Assembly (NCBI GenBank): GCA_965219915.1
Contig: OZ244794.1
Coordinates: 2,976,001-3,040,000 of the forward strand
DNA from: Bin80 sp965219915
GTDB lineage: Bacteria > Bacteroidota > Rhodothermia > Rhodothermales > Bin80
DNA: 64,000 nucleotides
Direction: 5' to 3'
Position 1 is the stretch's first letter; every line of letters starts with the position of its first letter. The notes beneath the pieces were generated by a model. The model searched no databases, was not told where the DNA came from, and saw only the letters and a list, made by a program, of their open reading frames with translations. Shown here in pieces: positions 34,747 to 44,030 of the stretch. The position numbers were made by a program, and so were the translations under genes.

Positions 34747-36213
34747 CTATGATTCATAGTTTTCTGGCATCAAAACCACCCTGACCCGATCCTGCCACCT
34801 CGTCAATTCTTGTATTTGAGCCTCGTTTAGATTCCCCATGGGTTCCATTCTATCCCTTAATTCGTAGCTGAATACCTGGTCCAAGGTTACCTGACGTCGT
34901 TCCCCCTGCTCCAATTGCCGTGCTCGACAATAATCTTCCCACCGCTTCTTTCCGGCTTCATCCAAGACCTCTGGGAAATTTCTTGCGATGTATCTGAAAA
35001 TCAGCGGCTCAACGCGTCGATCATTTGATCGGACCGTACGCCAATCAAAATTTGGGCCCTCCTGCAGTACTTGATACATGAGCAGTTCATCCTCACCAGA
35101 AAAGAAGCCATCGTATATCGCCTCATCTGGATCCAGCGGTCGGGAATACCGAAGTCTTTTTTCAGCTGCCTCGAATTCGAGAAACCGATGAAGCGCATGT
35201 TGCGGCTCACGGGCAGCGTACTCTTGAAGCACCTCGTGGTGCGCTTGTATTTCGGTTTCACTCAGTTGCATCTTTGCCAAAATATCGTCGACAGACAATC
35301 CCGGTGAAAGCAAATCTGGCACGTTTGACCACTCACATATAAACGGAGATTGATTACACTTGAACGACCGAATAGAACGCCAGGCCTTGCGCCTGTCCTC
35401 CGGCGTCCACTGTTCAAATGGTTTCAGTAGAGGTCTGGGGTCATTCGACAAATCAAAACCGTAGGCACTGTTACCATTTCGATAATCCAGAGGAGTCAGT
35501 AAGGTCGCGCAATGTCGGCTCGTATCAATTTGCCCGACTACATGAAGTACTGGTTCAGTTGTGCTCATGATATCCAGCACTGTCTTCTTGAATCGTAAGC
35601 CCAACGCATACTCCCATAGATCAGGAGCCCGTTCACGTACTAGTCTCGCGATGGCTAGCATGTGCGCTACATCTGCCACCGCATCGTGAGATAATTCCGA
35701 CGACCGACTATCCAGGTTTGCTTCCGACAGAAATTCTAGTTGAAAGGATGGCTTCCCGCTACTCTTTTTCGGCCAGCGCTTAAGTGCTTCAGGTCTCAAA
35801 AGAAATGCTGCCCGCATTAGCTCCAGTGTGTCCCAATACGTGTTTCCATGTTTCCACGCCCAGGCATACGGATCCCGCAGGTTACGATAGAACAGCATCC
35901 TGGTCATCTCATGATCGAAGCCCATGCCGTTGTATGCCACATTGCACGTACCTCTCTTGCTCAATTCAGCATGAATTAATCTGGCAAATTCACTTTCCGG
36001 TAATCCCTCTCTGTGTGCTTGCATCGGCATTATCCCATGAACACTGACCGCACCCGGTCCAATAGGACAATCTAGCCCCGGCTTACACTTTAACTGAACT
36101 GGAGGCGCAAGCTCAACCAGTTCTTCATCCGTTCTCACCCCACCAAACTGTACGATGCGATCTCGGCGCACATCCTTCCCCCAAGTTTCATAGTCATACC
36201 AGAAAAACTCCAT
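34747..36213 (-). CDS. sbcB: Exodeoxyribonuclease I
   Basis: A 488-residue single-strand-specific 3'-5' exonuclease of the DEDDh superfamily. The catalytic acids are visible in FFWYDYETWG (3-12; D and E), NVAYNGMGFDHEMTRM (about 90-105) and SHDAVADVAHM (about 172-182; His and Asp). Length and the ExoI-specific C-terminal region agree with E. coli SbcB (475 residues). It functions in recombination and mismatch repair. It follows dsbD by 79 bp on the same strand. Confidence 0.93.
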   Translation of the reverse strand: MEFFWYDYETWGKDVRRDRIVQFGGVRTDEELVELAPPVQLKCKPGLDCPIGPGAVSVHGIMPMQAHREGLPESEFARLIHAELSKRGTCNVAYNGMGFDHEMTRMLFYRNLRDPYAWAWKHGNTYWDTLELMRAAFLLRPEALKRWPKKSSGKPSFQLEFLSEANLDSRSSELSHDAVADVAHMLAIARLVRERAPDLWEYALGLRFKKTVLDIMSTTEPVLHVVGQIDTSRHCATLLTPLDYRNGNSAYGFDLSNDPRPLLKPFEQWTPEDRRKAWRSIRSFKCNQSPFICEWSNVPDLLSPGLSVDDILAKMQLSETEIQAHHEVLQEYAAREPQHALHRFLEFEAAEKRLRYSRPLDPDEAIYDGFFSGEDELLMYQVLQEGPNFDWRTVRSNDRRVEPLIFRYIARNFPEVLDEAGKKRWEDYCRARQLEQGERRQVTLDQVFSYELRDRMEPMGNLNEAQIQELTRWQDRVRVVLMPENYES

Positions 36214-36292
36214 TTTATTTAATACAGGTGCCTAACAACCGGCAGGAAAATATGCCCTTAACTCTGATTCCAAGCAATTAATCGCTTACAGT

Positions 36293-38221
36293 TCAATCCG
36301 AATATTCTGTTAATCCTTGACGCAGGAAGGCTTCAAACCTATCGGCAGATACCACACCACTCAAGCGTACTAATGGCATCTCTGGCCTCCGTCCATCTAC
36401 GATAGCATATGTGGGAAGTGCGCGGGTACCGGTCAGATTCTCCTGAAAGGTTTGAAATTCTCGCCCCTCTGGACCATCCGTGTAGAGCCGGCTCAATACA
36501 AAATCACTCGCCAACAGCTTACTTACCTCTCCACGCTCAAACACATTTACTTCCATCTCCCTACAGTTCGTGCAGGTGTAGCCTGAAAAGTCAATAAATA
36601 GTGGTTGATCACGTAAGGTTGCTTCCGAAAATGCACTGGGCAGGTCATCTGTAATCCACTCTTGCCGAACCCCACTTTCAAATGAACCTAATACAAACTC
36701 GTCCGGCCCGCGCGGCGGCAAATATGCATCCAGCCGCCCTAGTCGCCCACCAAACAGACCAGGCAACATATAGACTGCCAGCCCCAACAACAGAACCCCG
36801 AACAACAGTCGTCCTGCACCAATACGTGTACTCGCGGTGTCGAGCGACAACCGCAAGTGTCCAATCAGATAGAGCCCTGCCAAAGCAGCTAGTACTACCC
36901 AGAATGCTATCGCCAACGACCTGTCAATCAAACCAAGGCCCCAAACCAGATCGGCATTGGAGAAAAATTTGACTGCAGCTGCAATTTCAACAAATCCGAA
37001 AATGATCGCAACCTCTCGCATCCAGCCCCCACTTCCGGGGAGGGCCTTCAATGCTCTAGGGAAACATGCAAATGCCACGAATGGAAGCGCGAAGGTTATA
37101 CTGAATGTGCCCATCCCCAGTACTCCGTAAAACCAACTCCCCGAGGCAATACTAGGAAGTAATAGACCTACAAACGGTACGGTGCATGTGAATGAAACGA
37201 GCGTGAGTGCCAGCCCCATGAAGAATACACCAACATAGTCCTGACGCTCCCTCCCTTTGCGATCAAACCAGTTCACCAGCGTAGACGGCAGCTTAATGTT
37301 GAACAAACCCAGTAACGATAATCCAAAAAGCAGAAAAGCCGTTGCTATAATGAGGTTAACCCAGGGATTTGCAGCCACGATTTGAGTACCTGCACTACCC
37401 ACAAGAATGGAAAGAGCAACGCCTAGGCCTGTAAAGGTGACAACGATGGCGACACCATATAGTAAGGCCATGCGTAACGGCGTCCCCTGAGCATGATGTG
37501 TGAAGTATGAGACCGTGAGCGGAATCATAGGATAGACACACGGCATCAGCAGCGCTCCAAAACCTGCCCCGATAGCCAAAAGCAAAAACCCGAACAACCC
37601 AGAGGAGTCGCTTGACTCCATGTCGGAAGCAGGTAGGTCCTCCACGTTGAGTAATTCAACCGAACCAGTCAATTCTATCGGAGCACCCGTCGCAATGGGT
37701 TCGCTCCTCAACGGGGCTGATGATTCGGTGAAAACTGCCGAAAACTCATGGGAGTCCGGAGGATAACAGATTCGATTGTTGCAGATCATGAACCCGACCG
37801 TGCCCTGGATCCCACCCCCAGAAAAACCCGGCCCTACCGCGTAGTCAACCCAAATAAGCGCCCGTCCCACGAAATACGTAACAACCTTGTCGAAAAAGGG
37901 ATCAAACCCGGACTGCACCTCAACCTGATTCAGTGAATCTAATGCGGTCAGACCGATAGGAATGGATTCGAATTGCACGTTCAGTGCTCGGCTAGGCGGG
38001 GGAGAGTCCAGCGCATACATTCGCCATGCTCCGCCTTCCGGTTCATTCGGAGGCAGGTTGCCTTCGAAAACTACTCGTGCACGCTCACCGTGATATTCCG
38101 CCCGGGTCAGCCACGATACGGTAGACTGAGCCGTCAGGTCACCGACAGTTACCAGTGACCACACAAGCAGGATCAAGAACGAGGCGGCCTGTCTAGGATA
38201 GGCTACCAGTCGGAACCACAT
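36293..38221 (-). CDS. dsbD: Thiol:disulfide interchange protein DsbD
   Basis: A protein of about 642 residues that carries reducing power from cytoplasmic thioredoxin to the periplasm. It has a signal (AASFLILLVWSLVTVG), an N-terminal DsbD-alpha domain (with NNRICYPPDSHEF), then about eight transmembrane helices with the paired cysteines in LLMPCVYPMIPLTVSYF and SFTCTVPFVGLLLPS. The C-terminal thioredoxin domain has the active site CTNC (SGYTCTNCREMEVNV). The frame extends upstream inside rplI to 38398, but the ATGs at 38239 or 38221 are the realistic starts and overlap rplI by 29-47 bp. Supply of reductant to cytochrome c maturation or exported redoxins is the likely role. Confidence 0.9.
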   Translation of the reverse strand: MWFRLVAYPRQAASFLILLVWSLVTVGDLTAQSTVSWLTRAEYHGERARVVFEGNLPPNEPEGGAWRMYALDSPPPSRALNVQFESIPIGLTALDSLNQVEVQSGFDPFFDKVVTYFVGRALIWVDYAVGPGFSGGGIQGTVGFMICNNRICYPPDSHEFSAVFTESSAPLRSEPIATGAPIELTGSVELLNVEDLPASDMESSDSSGLFGFLLLAIGAGFGALLMPCVYPMIPLTVSYFTHHAQGTPLRMALLYGVAIVVTFTGLGVALSILVGSAGTQIVAANPWVNLIIATAFLLFGLSLLGLFNIKLPSTLVNWFDRKGRERQDYVGVFFMGLALTLVSFTCTVPFVGLLLPSIASGSWFYGVLGMGTFSITFALPFVAFACFPRALKALPGSGGWMREVAIIFGFVEIAAAVKFFSNADLVWGLGLIDRSLAIAFWVVLAALAGLYLIGHLRLSLDTASTRIGAGRLLFGVLLLGLAVYMLPGLFGGRLGRLDAYLPPRGPDEFVLGSFESGVRQEWITDDLPSAFSEATLRDQPLFIDFSGYTCTNCREMEVNVFERGEVSKLLASDFVLSRLYTDGPEGREFQTFQENLTGTRALPTYAIVDGRRPEMPLVRLSGVVSADRFEAFLRQGLTEYSD

Positions 38222-38657
38222 GCACACTGAGTTCAGCATGTATTTCCGTGTGTAACTTGACCGTCGCTTTATATTCACCAAGGACCTTGATGTCCTCATT
38301 AAGGGTAATGGTACGGCGATCAATGTTGAAGCCTTGCAGGGCCAATCCGAGGGCAACCTGCTGGGGCGTGATTGTACCAAAAATTCGGTTCTCCGCACCC
38401 ACCTTTGCTTCGACCTTGACTACCACATTCTCCAATTGATTCCGAATCTCTTCCGCATTATTGCGCTCCTGGGCGCGGCGCCTCGCCTGCTGACGCATCT
38501 GATCCTCCAGCGCTCTGACGACACCGGGAGTAGCCATTTGTGCCAGTCCCTGAGGAATGAGCCAGTTGCGCCCATACCCGTTCTTTACACTTACGACATC
38601 TCCTTCGCTACCGAGGTTCTTGACGTCGTTTAAGAGTATTACCTTCATTGAATACAA
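38193..38657 (-). CDS. rplI: 50S ribosomal protein L9
   Basis: A 154-residue L9. The family N-terminus MKVILLNDVKNLGSEGDVVS and KNGYGRNWLIPQGLA are intact, and the C-terminal domain (NRIFGTITPQQVALGLA) is complete. Two extra residues precede it (MYSMKVI), so the start could be the ATG four codons in. It follows the S6-S18 fused frame by 25 bp, preserving the conserved rpsF-rpsR-rplI order. Confidence 0.95.
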   Translation of the reverse strand: MYSMKVILLNDVKNLGSEGDVVSVKNGYGRNWLIPQGLAQMATPGVVRALEDQMRQQARRRAQERNNAEEIRNQLENVVVKVEAKVGAENRIFGTITPQQVALGLALQGFNIDRRTITLNEDIKVLGEYKATVKLHTEIHAELSVHVVPTGSLS

Positions 38658-38682
38658 TCTTTAAGGTCGTTACAATTTGTGC

Positions 38683-39252
38683 CTAGCGCACCGAATCAGC
38701 AACGTATGGCATCAATGCAAGATGCCTTGCACGCTTAATCGCCCGAGCGATCGCACGCTGTTTTTTTGCAGGAACATCCAGGACTCGCCTGGGAAGCATC
38801 TTACCTTGCTCGTTGACAAAGCGTCTCAGGTAGTCAGTGTCCTTGTAATCAATATACTTCCGAGGCGATCCAGCCGCAGTTGTCTCGGCGTTCACTTGAT
38901 TTTCAGCTACACCCTGCCTGCCTGCCGTGCGCGTATGGAAATGAGCCACCATGCTCTTGTCCATCGCCAGAATCAATGAGCGCAGAACATTGTCGTCAAT
39001 GGTAAGTGCGCGTTCAATGCGTGGAATCAACGTACCTGGACCCTCAAAATAGAGGTTCACATAGTAACCATTCTTTTTCTTGTCCACGGGGTACGCAAGC
39101 TTGCGTGCTCCCCATTCCTCTACCTCGCTGATTGAGCCTCCGGCGCTTTCGATGATCTCGTTCACCCGAACAACAACCTCGGCAGTCTGTTCGCTCGTGA
39201 GCACCGAGGTTAGGATGTACGTCAGTTCGTACATCTTCCGATTCATTGTCAT
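38683..39252 (-). CDS. Ribosomal proteins S6 and S18 in one fused reading frame
   Basis: A single 189-codon frame with no internal stop. Residues 1 to about 105 are ribosomal protein S6 (MNRKMYELTYILTSVLTSEQ; LAYPVDKKKNGYYVNLYFEG). After a linker (about 106-128, rich in Ala, Gly, Thr), residues 130-189 are ribosomal protein S18 (RKYIDYKDTDYLRRFVNEQG; AIKRARHLALMPYV). In most bacteria these are separate genes, rpsF and rpsR, and the two proteins form a heterodimer on the 30S platform, so a fusion is structurally reasonable. A GTG at 38893-38895 (Val120) could start a free S18 of 70 residues, the usual S18 length, but has no clear ribosome binding site. prfA lies upstream and rplI downstream. 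Confidence 0.9.
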   Translation of the reverse strand: MTMNRKMYELTYILTSVLTSEQTAEVVVRVNEIIESAGGSISEVEEWGARKLAYPVDKKKNGYYVNLYFEGPGTLIPRIERALTIDDNVLRSLILAMDKSMVAHFHTRTAGRQGVAENQVNAETTAAGSPRKYIDYKDTDYLRRFVNEQGKMLPRRVLDVPAKKQRAIARAIKRARHLALMPYVADSVR

Positions 39253-39355
39253 ACTTATCCCTACGGAATGACTTGGTTATTGATTGGTCATGCCCCTGTG
39301 TCTCGCAGGAGCAGGGCAAGAAGCGTTTTTATGCCTGATTGATAAGGGGGTTCCG

Positions 39356-40432
39356 TTAGGCATTCGCCATACGATCCACATGATCGGTTGCCCGCAAAGC
39401 ATCAACCAGCTCATGGAGCTCGCCTTCAATCACTTTGCGTAAAGGATGGTTCTTTTGGCTCCCCTCCAAACGGTGATCGGTCACACGATCCTGCGGGAAA
39501 TTATAAGTCCGAATCTTGACGGATCGATCTCCTGATCCAACTGCTTTTCTGCGGACAGCATCACGCTCCGCATTAACCTCATTAAGCTTCTGCTCGTATA
39601 AACGTGAACGAAGAACACGCATTGCCTTGTCCTTGTTCTTGTGTTGACTCTTCTCGTCCTGACATGTAACTACCAGTCCGGTTGGTATGTGCGTAATCCG
39701 AACCGCAGAATCTGTCGTGTTAACGCTCTGCCCACCAGGACCACTGGAACGATAGACATCAATCTTCAGGTGATTGGGTTCAATCTTGACCTCGACATCT
39801 GTTGCTTCCGGCAATACAGCTACACTCGCAGCCGACGTGTGTACTCTCCCGCTGGACTCGGTTTGTGGCACCCTCTGAACGCGGTGAACGCCATTTTCAT
39901 ATTTGAGATTGCCAAAAACATTTTTCCCGCTCACACCAAACACGACCTCTTTGAATCCGCCCAGAACACCTCCAGAACTGTTCATAATTGAGATATTCCA
40001 TCCCTTGCTGGCGGCATAGCGTTCATACAGCCTGAATAGATCGGCTGCAAAAAGCGCAGCCTCATCGCCGCCAGTGCCCGCGCGAATTTCTACGATCGCG
40101 TCCCGCGCATCGGTGGGATCCTTTGGGATAAGGGCCCGATGCAGGGCCGCCTCCATTCTTGGGAGCCTGGATGTCAGCACATCCAATTCCTCACGCGCCA
40201 GTGCCACCAACTCCGCGTCCGTCTCCGAACTGATCAGCTTCTGCATCTCCTCCACCTCCGAGAGTGTGGTCTCGTACTTCTGGATTGCCTGTACAACCTC
40301 CGAAAGCTCCCTGTGCTCAGGTCCCAGAGTAGCCATCTGCTTGGGATCAGCCGCCGTTTCTGGGTCTGCAATAAGATCCGTGAGCGACTGGAAGCGCTCT
40401 TTTATCTCTTTTCGTTTTTCAAAATCAATCAT
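39356..40432 (-). CDS. prfA: Peptide chain release factor 1
   Basis: A 358-residue class I release factor. The GGQ motif is in SSGPGGQSVNTTDSAVRITH (about 230-249). The stop-codon-reading segment RVPQTESSGRVHTSAASV carries the PxT tripeptide (PQT) of RF1 rather than the SPF of RF2. RF1 reads UAG and UAA, so UAG is an active stop in this organism, which argues against recoding of the in-frame TAGs seen in decayed frames. It lies between aroF and the S6-S18 gene on the minus strand. Confidence 0.95.
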   Translation of the reverse strand: MIDFEKRKEIKERFQSLTDLIADPETAADPKQMATLGPEHRELSEVVQAIQKYETTLSEVEEMQKLISSETDAELVALAREELDVLTSRLPRMEAALHRALIPKDPTDARDAIVEIRAGTGGDEAALFAADLFRLYERYAASKGWNISIMNSSGGVLGGFKEVVFGVSGKNVFGNLKYENGVHRVQRVPQTESSGRVHTSAASVAVLPEATDVEVKIEPNHLKIDVYRSSGPGGQSVNTTDSAVRITHIPTGLVVTCQDEKSQHKNKDKAMRVLRSRLYEQKLNEVNAERDAVRRKAVGSGDRSVKIRTYNFPQDRVTDHRLEGSQKNHPLRKVIEGELHELVDALRATDHVDRMANA

Positions 40433-40498
40433 CCATTCATCGGGCTGCTGAATTACCCACGAAACCCATGCACTACGGAATATGGCGCAAAATGACTA

Positions 40499-41542
40499 TC
40501 AATGAACCCTGTTGGTCTCCCCGTCCATTCTTAAACTACGACCGACCGCTTTAGCAACATCCCGTATCTGGACGATCAATTCAGCGAACTGATCAAAATT
40601 AAGCGCGCTTAACCCGGCACCGGATGCGTTAGCCGGATCATGATGAACATCTACCACTATCCCATCGGCACCCGCCGCAACCGCTGCCCGAGCCAAGGGG
40701 ATAATGTAATTCCGCATGCCTGTACTCCTGCACGGATCCACTAATACAGGCAGATGGCTCTTGGCTTTAACAACGGATACCGCTGATAAATCTAGTGTAT
40801 AGCGCGTTGCTGACTCAAATGTACGAACACCACGTTCGCACAAAATGATCTGCGTATTTCCACACCTCATAACATACTCCGCCGACATTAGCCATTCCTC
40901 TATTGTGGCAGACAGGCCACGCTCGAGAAGGATTGGTTTATTTGACGTTCCAAGCGCACGCAGCAACTCAAAATTCTGCATATTACGCGCCCCCACCTGC
41001 AGGATATCCGCATATTCCGACATCATACCCAAGCGCGCAACATCCGTAACCTCGATCGCAACCTTCAAATCACCCTTGTCGGCCGCCTCACGGATTGATT
41101 CGAGTCTACCCTCTTCCACTCCATAAAACTCATAAAAGGATGTACGCGGTTTGAGAATATTTCCACGGAACAGTGACGCTCCATGGGAAGCAACATGTGC
41201 TGTTGTTGCCTTTATCTGTTCTTCGCTTTCTACACTGCAAGGTCCGGCCATTACGGTGATTGAGCGTCCACCAATACGCAACCCCCCTACATCAACGATC
41301 GTCGACGCATTACGTCCTGCGCGGCTTGCTAGCTTGTAGGCTTCAGTTACACGCTTCACATCTGCAACACCTTTAAGACCCCGAATAATGCGATGATCAA
41401 ATCCCGGCTTGACTCCAATCGCCCCCAGAACGGTCTGGTTAACTCCACTGGAACGGTGAACGTTAAATCCAAACGCGCTCAAATTCGCAATGACAGCCTC
41501 GATCTCCTCTTGCGAGGCATCGCGTTTCATAATAACAACCAT
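40499..41542 (-). CDS. aroF: 3-deoxy-7-phosphoheptulonate synthase (DAHP synthase)
   Basis: A 347-residue first enzyme of the shikimate pathway, of the type with an N-terminal regulatory (ferredoxin-like) extension (MVVIMKRDASQEEIEAVIAN) as in Thermotoga AroF. The catalytic core has ITVMAGPCSVESEEQIKATT, the active-site LFRGNILKPRTSFYEFYG, QVGARNMQNFELLRALG and LVDPCRSTGMR. The frame extends upstream to 41611, but that part overlaps lptB and the ATG at 41542 gives the typical start. It is co-oriented with lptB upstream (52-bp gap) and prfA downstream. Confidence 0.93.
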   Translation of the reverse strand: MVVIMKRDASQEEIEAVIANLSAFGFNVHRSSGVNQTVLGAIGVKPGFDHRIIRGLKGVADVKRVTEAYKLASRAGRNASTIVDVGGLRIGGRSITVMAGPCSVESEEQIKATTAHVASHGASLFRGNILKPRTSFYEFYGVEEGRLESIREAADKGDLKVAIEVTDVARLGMMSEYADILQVGARNMQNFELLRALGTSNKPILLERGLSATIEEWLMSAEYVMRCGNTQIILCERGVRTFESATRYTLDLSAVSVVKAKSHLPVLVDPCRSTGMRNYIIPLARAAVAAGADGIVVDVHHDPANASGAGLSALNFDQFAELIVQIRDVAKAVGRSLRMDGETNRVH

Positions 41543-41594
41543 AATCTCACCAAGATTGCATCTTGAGTTTTTTACTTCAGCACTTCCCGCGCGT

Positions 41595-42335
41595 TCAGCG
41601 ATAGCGCTCAAGCGTAAATTTTTCGCCGAGATAGTGCTTGCGTACCTCGGGATCAGAGGCCAATTGCTCTGCTGTTCCGGACTTCATTATCCTGCCGTCA
41701 AAAAGCAGATAGGCCCGATCAGTAATAGCCAGTGTTTCGTGGACATTATGATCGGTGATCAGCACTCCTATATCCAAATCTGCCAACTGACGCACAATAT
41801 TCTGTATATACTCGACCGTGATCGGATCTACCCCAGCAAACGGTTCATCCAATAAGAAAAAATTGGGTTCAAGTGCCATTGAGCGAGCAATCTCAGTTCG
41901 GCGACGCTCTCCACCAGAGAGCGTATAGGCTTTAGATTTTCTTACAGTATCCAAACCAAACTGGGCAATCAATCTGTCTACACGTTCAGATCGCTTTGGC
42001 TTGGGCAGTTTTTGAAACTCCAGTACCGCCTGAAGATTTTGCTCTACCGTCAGTTTCTGAAACACACTCGTCTCCTGTGCGAGATAACCCAATCCGAGAC
42101 GGGCCCGCCTGTACATCGGCAGAGTTGTAATGTCCATGTCGCCCAGATAGATTTGTCCTCGGTTGGGACGCTCCAGACCCACGATCATGTGAAATGATGT
42201 TGACTTACCAGCGCCATTTGGACCTAGCAGGCCGACAACCTCACCGCGCTGTACCTCGAGTGAAACATCATCGACGACCGTGCGCCTCTTGAAGCGTTTG
42301 GTCAATCCTTCTGTTCGAAGTTTTAGCGAGTCCAT
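41595..42335 (-). CDS. lptB: LPS export ABC transporter ATP-binding protein
   Basis: A 246-residue ABC ATPase that powers extraction of lipopolysaccharide from the inner membrane with LptFG and LptC. Walker A GLLGPNGAGKST, signature motif LSGGERRRTEIARSMA, Walker B FFLLDEPFAGVDPITVEYI and H-loop ITDHNV are present; the LptB hallmark DHNVHETL follows. The ATG at 42335 (MDSLKLRTEGLTKRF) is preferred; the longer frame to 42401 overlaps the OstA gene. It overlaps the OstA-like gene by 13 bp, consistent with an operon. Confidence 0.95.
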   Translation of the reverse strand: MDSLKLRTEGLTKRFKRRTVVDDVSLEVQRGEVVGLLGPNGAGKSTSFHMIVGLERPNRGQIYLGDMDITTLPMYRRARLGLGYLAQETSVFQKLTVEQNLQAVLEFQKLPKPKRSERVDRLIAQFGLDTVRKSKAYTLSGGERRRTEIARSMALEPNFFLLDEPFAGVDPITVEYIQNIVRQLADLDIGVLITDHNVHETLAITDRAYLLFDGRIMKSGTAEQLASDPEVRKHYLGEKFTLERYR

Positions 42336-43726
42336 CGCAATGTGCTCACTAGAGGATTGCTCAGAAGCCGTTCGCGCATGGGTTTGAGGATCGGTTCCCA
42401 TCTCAAACCATCAAGCACGAGAGTGTCGGGCAAGGCAGATTCATCTGGGTATAGTTTGCCCTGCACATCTGAGTAGAACCCTGTAGTACTACGAGAATCT
42501 CTCCCAAATTGCATGTAGATTTCATCTCCTGATGCTTCCACCGCCCAATCAAACTCACCATCTTCACTGTTTTTGAAATAAATCGCCTCTGCATTCGGTC
42601 CGATCCTGAAAACGCGTATAGAATCACCCCGGAATGTGCCAACAAGACCTTTTCCGCGCCCCTGATTAATCCGCTTCGTCAAGCTGTCCTCCTCGGCGAC
42701 AAAAGCATTCCCACGAATAAACAAAGAATCTAGGGTCCCTTCTGTCGTAACTACGCCAACCGTGTCACCAGAGAGTTGAGTATCATCCGTCCATATGAGC
42801 GGCTCGCCATAAAACCAGCCAAATTCATGTTGCTCATTCTCTAGTCGATCATAGACTACCGAGTCTGCAAGGGCCGCAAAGGAGGTTTTCCAGACACGAA
42901 CATCACGCATCGCGGCAAGACTGAATCCATTCTTGCTCTCCTGTATACGAAAAGCCCCTGCCCCGATTATGAGCGTATCCACTGAGAGTGAATCACGTTC
43001 GAAATGTACCAGGAGTGGATTGCCACGAACAATGCTTAGTGAGTCATTTGCATTTCTTTCGACCCGTTCACCTGCAATCCAGGTTGAATCTTCTCCTGAT
43101 ACGGTCAAATACAATACTGATCCCCGAGCGAGCGTTATCGCAAACTCTCTGTAATGGGTAAGTGAATCAGAAGTTAGTTCCGCGTTCTCAGATTCCATTT
43201 TGACATTACCCGTGAGGTTAGCGACCTTGTCCTCAATTTGGTAGACTCCGGCTTCTGCTGTCAGAACGGAGATGGAGTCCTCTAGCAAAAGCCCTTGTGG
43301 GAACACCGCACGCCGCTCTTCAACGTAATGAGTACCCATGGGGGCCATTGCAACGACTTCTCCATCGGATAACCGGACATTGCCTACAGCATAGCCTATT
43401 TCCAACTCTTCTTCATAGTGCAGTGAGTCTGCTCTAAGCGAATCCCCATCATCAACCAATACTACATTCCCCGTAAAGGTACTTGTACGCCTGGTTACGT
43501 TTCGGATGGCCCGATCTGCGGTCACCTTCGTACTTTCAAGGGTCACCTGTACGTTCCCATTGACGTACTGCACAAACTCGTCCCCTTCTTGTTGACCTCT
43601 AAGCAGATCCCCCTCCACGACGACAGAATCAGTATCCGCGTGGATGAAAAAAACTCTTTCGTAGCCGTAATGATTGCCTTTCGGCATTAGCAGTACAACC
43701 AGCAGCCACAGCGCAATACACCTCAT
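42323..43726 (-). CDS. OstA/LptA-like LPS transport protein, long form
   Basis: A 467-residue periplasmic protein with a signal (MRCIALWLLVVLLMPKG) and repeated OstA-type beta-strand motifs (VVVEGDLLRGQQEGDEFVQY, VQVTLESTKVTADRAIRNV, LRADSLHYEEELEIGYAVG). It is longer than E. coli LptA (185 residues) and carries several OstA repeats, as in other FCB-group OstA-like proteins. It would form part of the bridge that carries LPS to the outer membrane. The overlap with lptB supports shared transcription. LptC is separated from it by the LRR gene. Confidence 0.8.
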   Translation of the reverse strand: MRCIALWLLVVLLMPKGNHYGYERVFFIHADTDSVVVEGDLLRGQQEGDEFVQYVNGNVQVTLESTKVTADRAIRNVTRRTSTFTGNVVLVDDGDSLRADSLHYEEELEIGYAVGNVRLSDGEVVAMAPMGTHYVEERRAVFPQGLLLEDSISVLTAEAGVYQIEDKVANLTGNVKMESENAELTSDSLTHYREFAITLARGSVLYLTVSGEDSTWIAGERVERNANDSLSIVRGNPLLVHFERDSLSVDTLIIGAGAFRIQESKNGFSLAAMRDVRVWKTSFAALADSVVYDRLENEQHEFGWFYGEPLIWTDDTQLSGDTVGVVTTEGTLDSLFIRGNAFVAEEDSLTKRINQGRGKGLVGTFRGDSIRVFRIGPNAEAIYFKNSEDGEFDWAVEASGDEIYMQFGRDSRSTTGFYSDVQGKLYPDESALPDTLVLDGLRWEPILKPMRERLLSNPLVSTLRWTR

Positions 43727-44030
43727 GACTGAACTTACCCCCTTGTAGACTCCATGAAGGTACGATATTCTCCAAAGATTCTACGATTTATTGAATAATC
43801 GACTGCCGCCAGCTTAAATGAATAGATCGGGTCAGCTATGGATTGCGATGCATTATGCACATGACCAAAGAATATCAATGGGCGAAGTCATGCGTCAAAC
43901 TGCAATCCGGATACGAGAAAACCGCACGTCTGGTTTGACGAGCAGGGGCCGCCGGAGACGACTTATAGAGGCTTGCACTTGGGTGCACTAGTAGCGAAAG
44001 CCAAAGACATTTGATTATCGTGAGTAGGGT
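43727..44030. other. Intergenic region between the OstA-like and LRR genes
   Basis: About 300 bases without a gene. It contains the group II intron-like segment at 43904-43960 on the plus strand, listed separately, and otherwise nothing recognisable. Confidence 0.4.
43904..43960 (+). other. Possible decayed group II intron domain V/VI-like segment
   Basis: AATCCGGATACG-(7 nt, containing GAAAA)-CGCACGTCTGGTTT has the stem length and bulge of intron domain V, followed by GACGAGCAGGGGCCGCCGGAG, which resembles the usual region 3' of domain V. It shares GGATACG and CGCACGTC with the segment at 10140-10194. The stem has mismatches and no intron-encoded protein is nearby, so it would be a remnant. 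The call is tentative. Confidence 0.35.
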
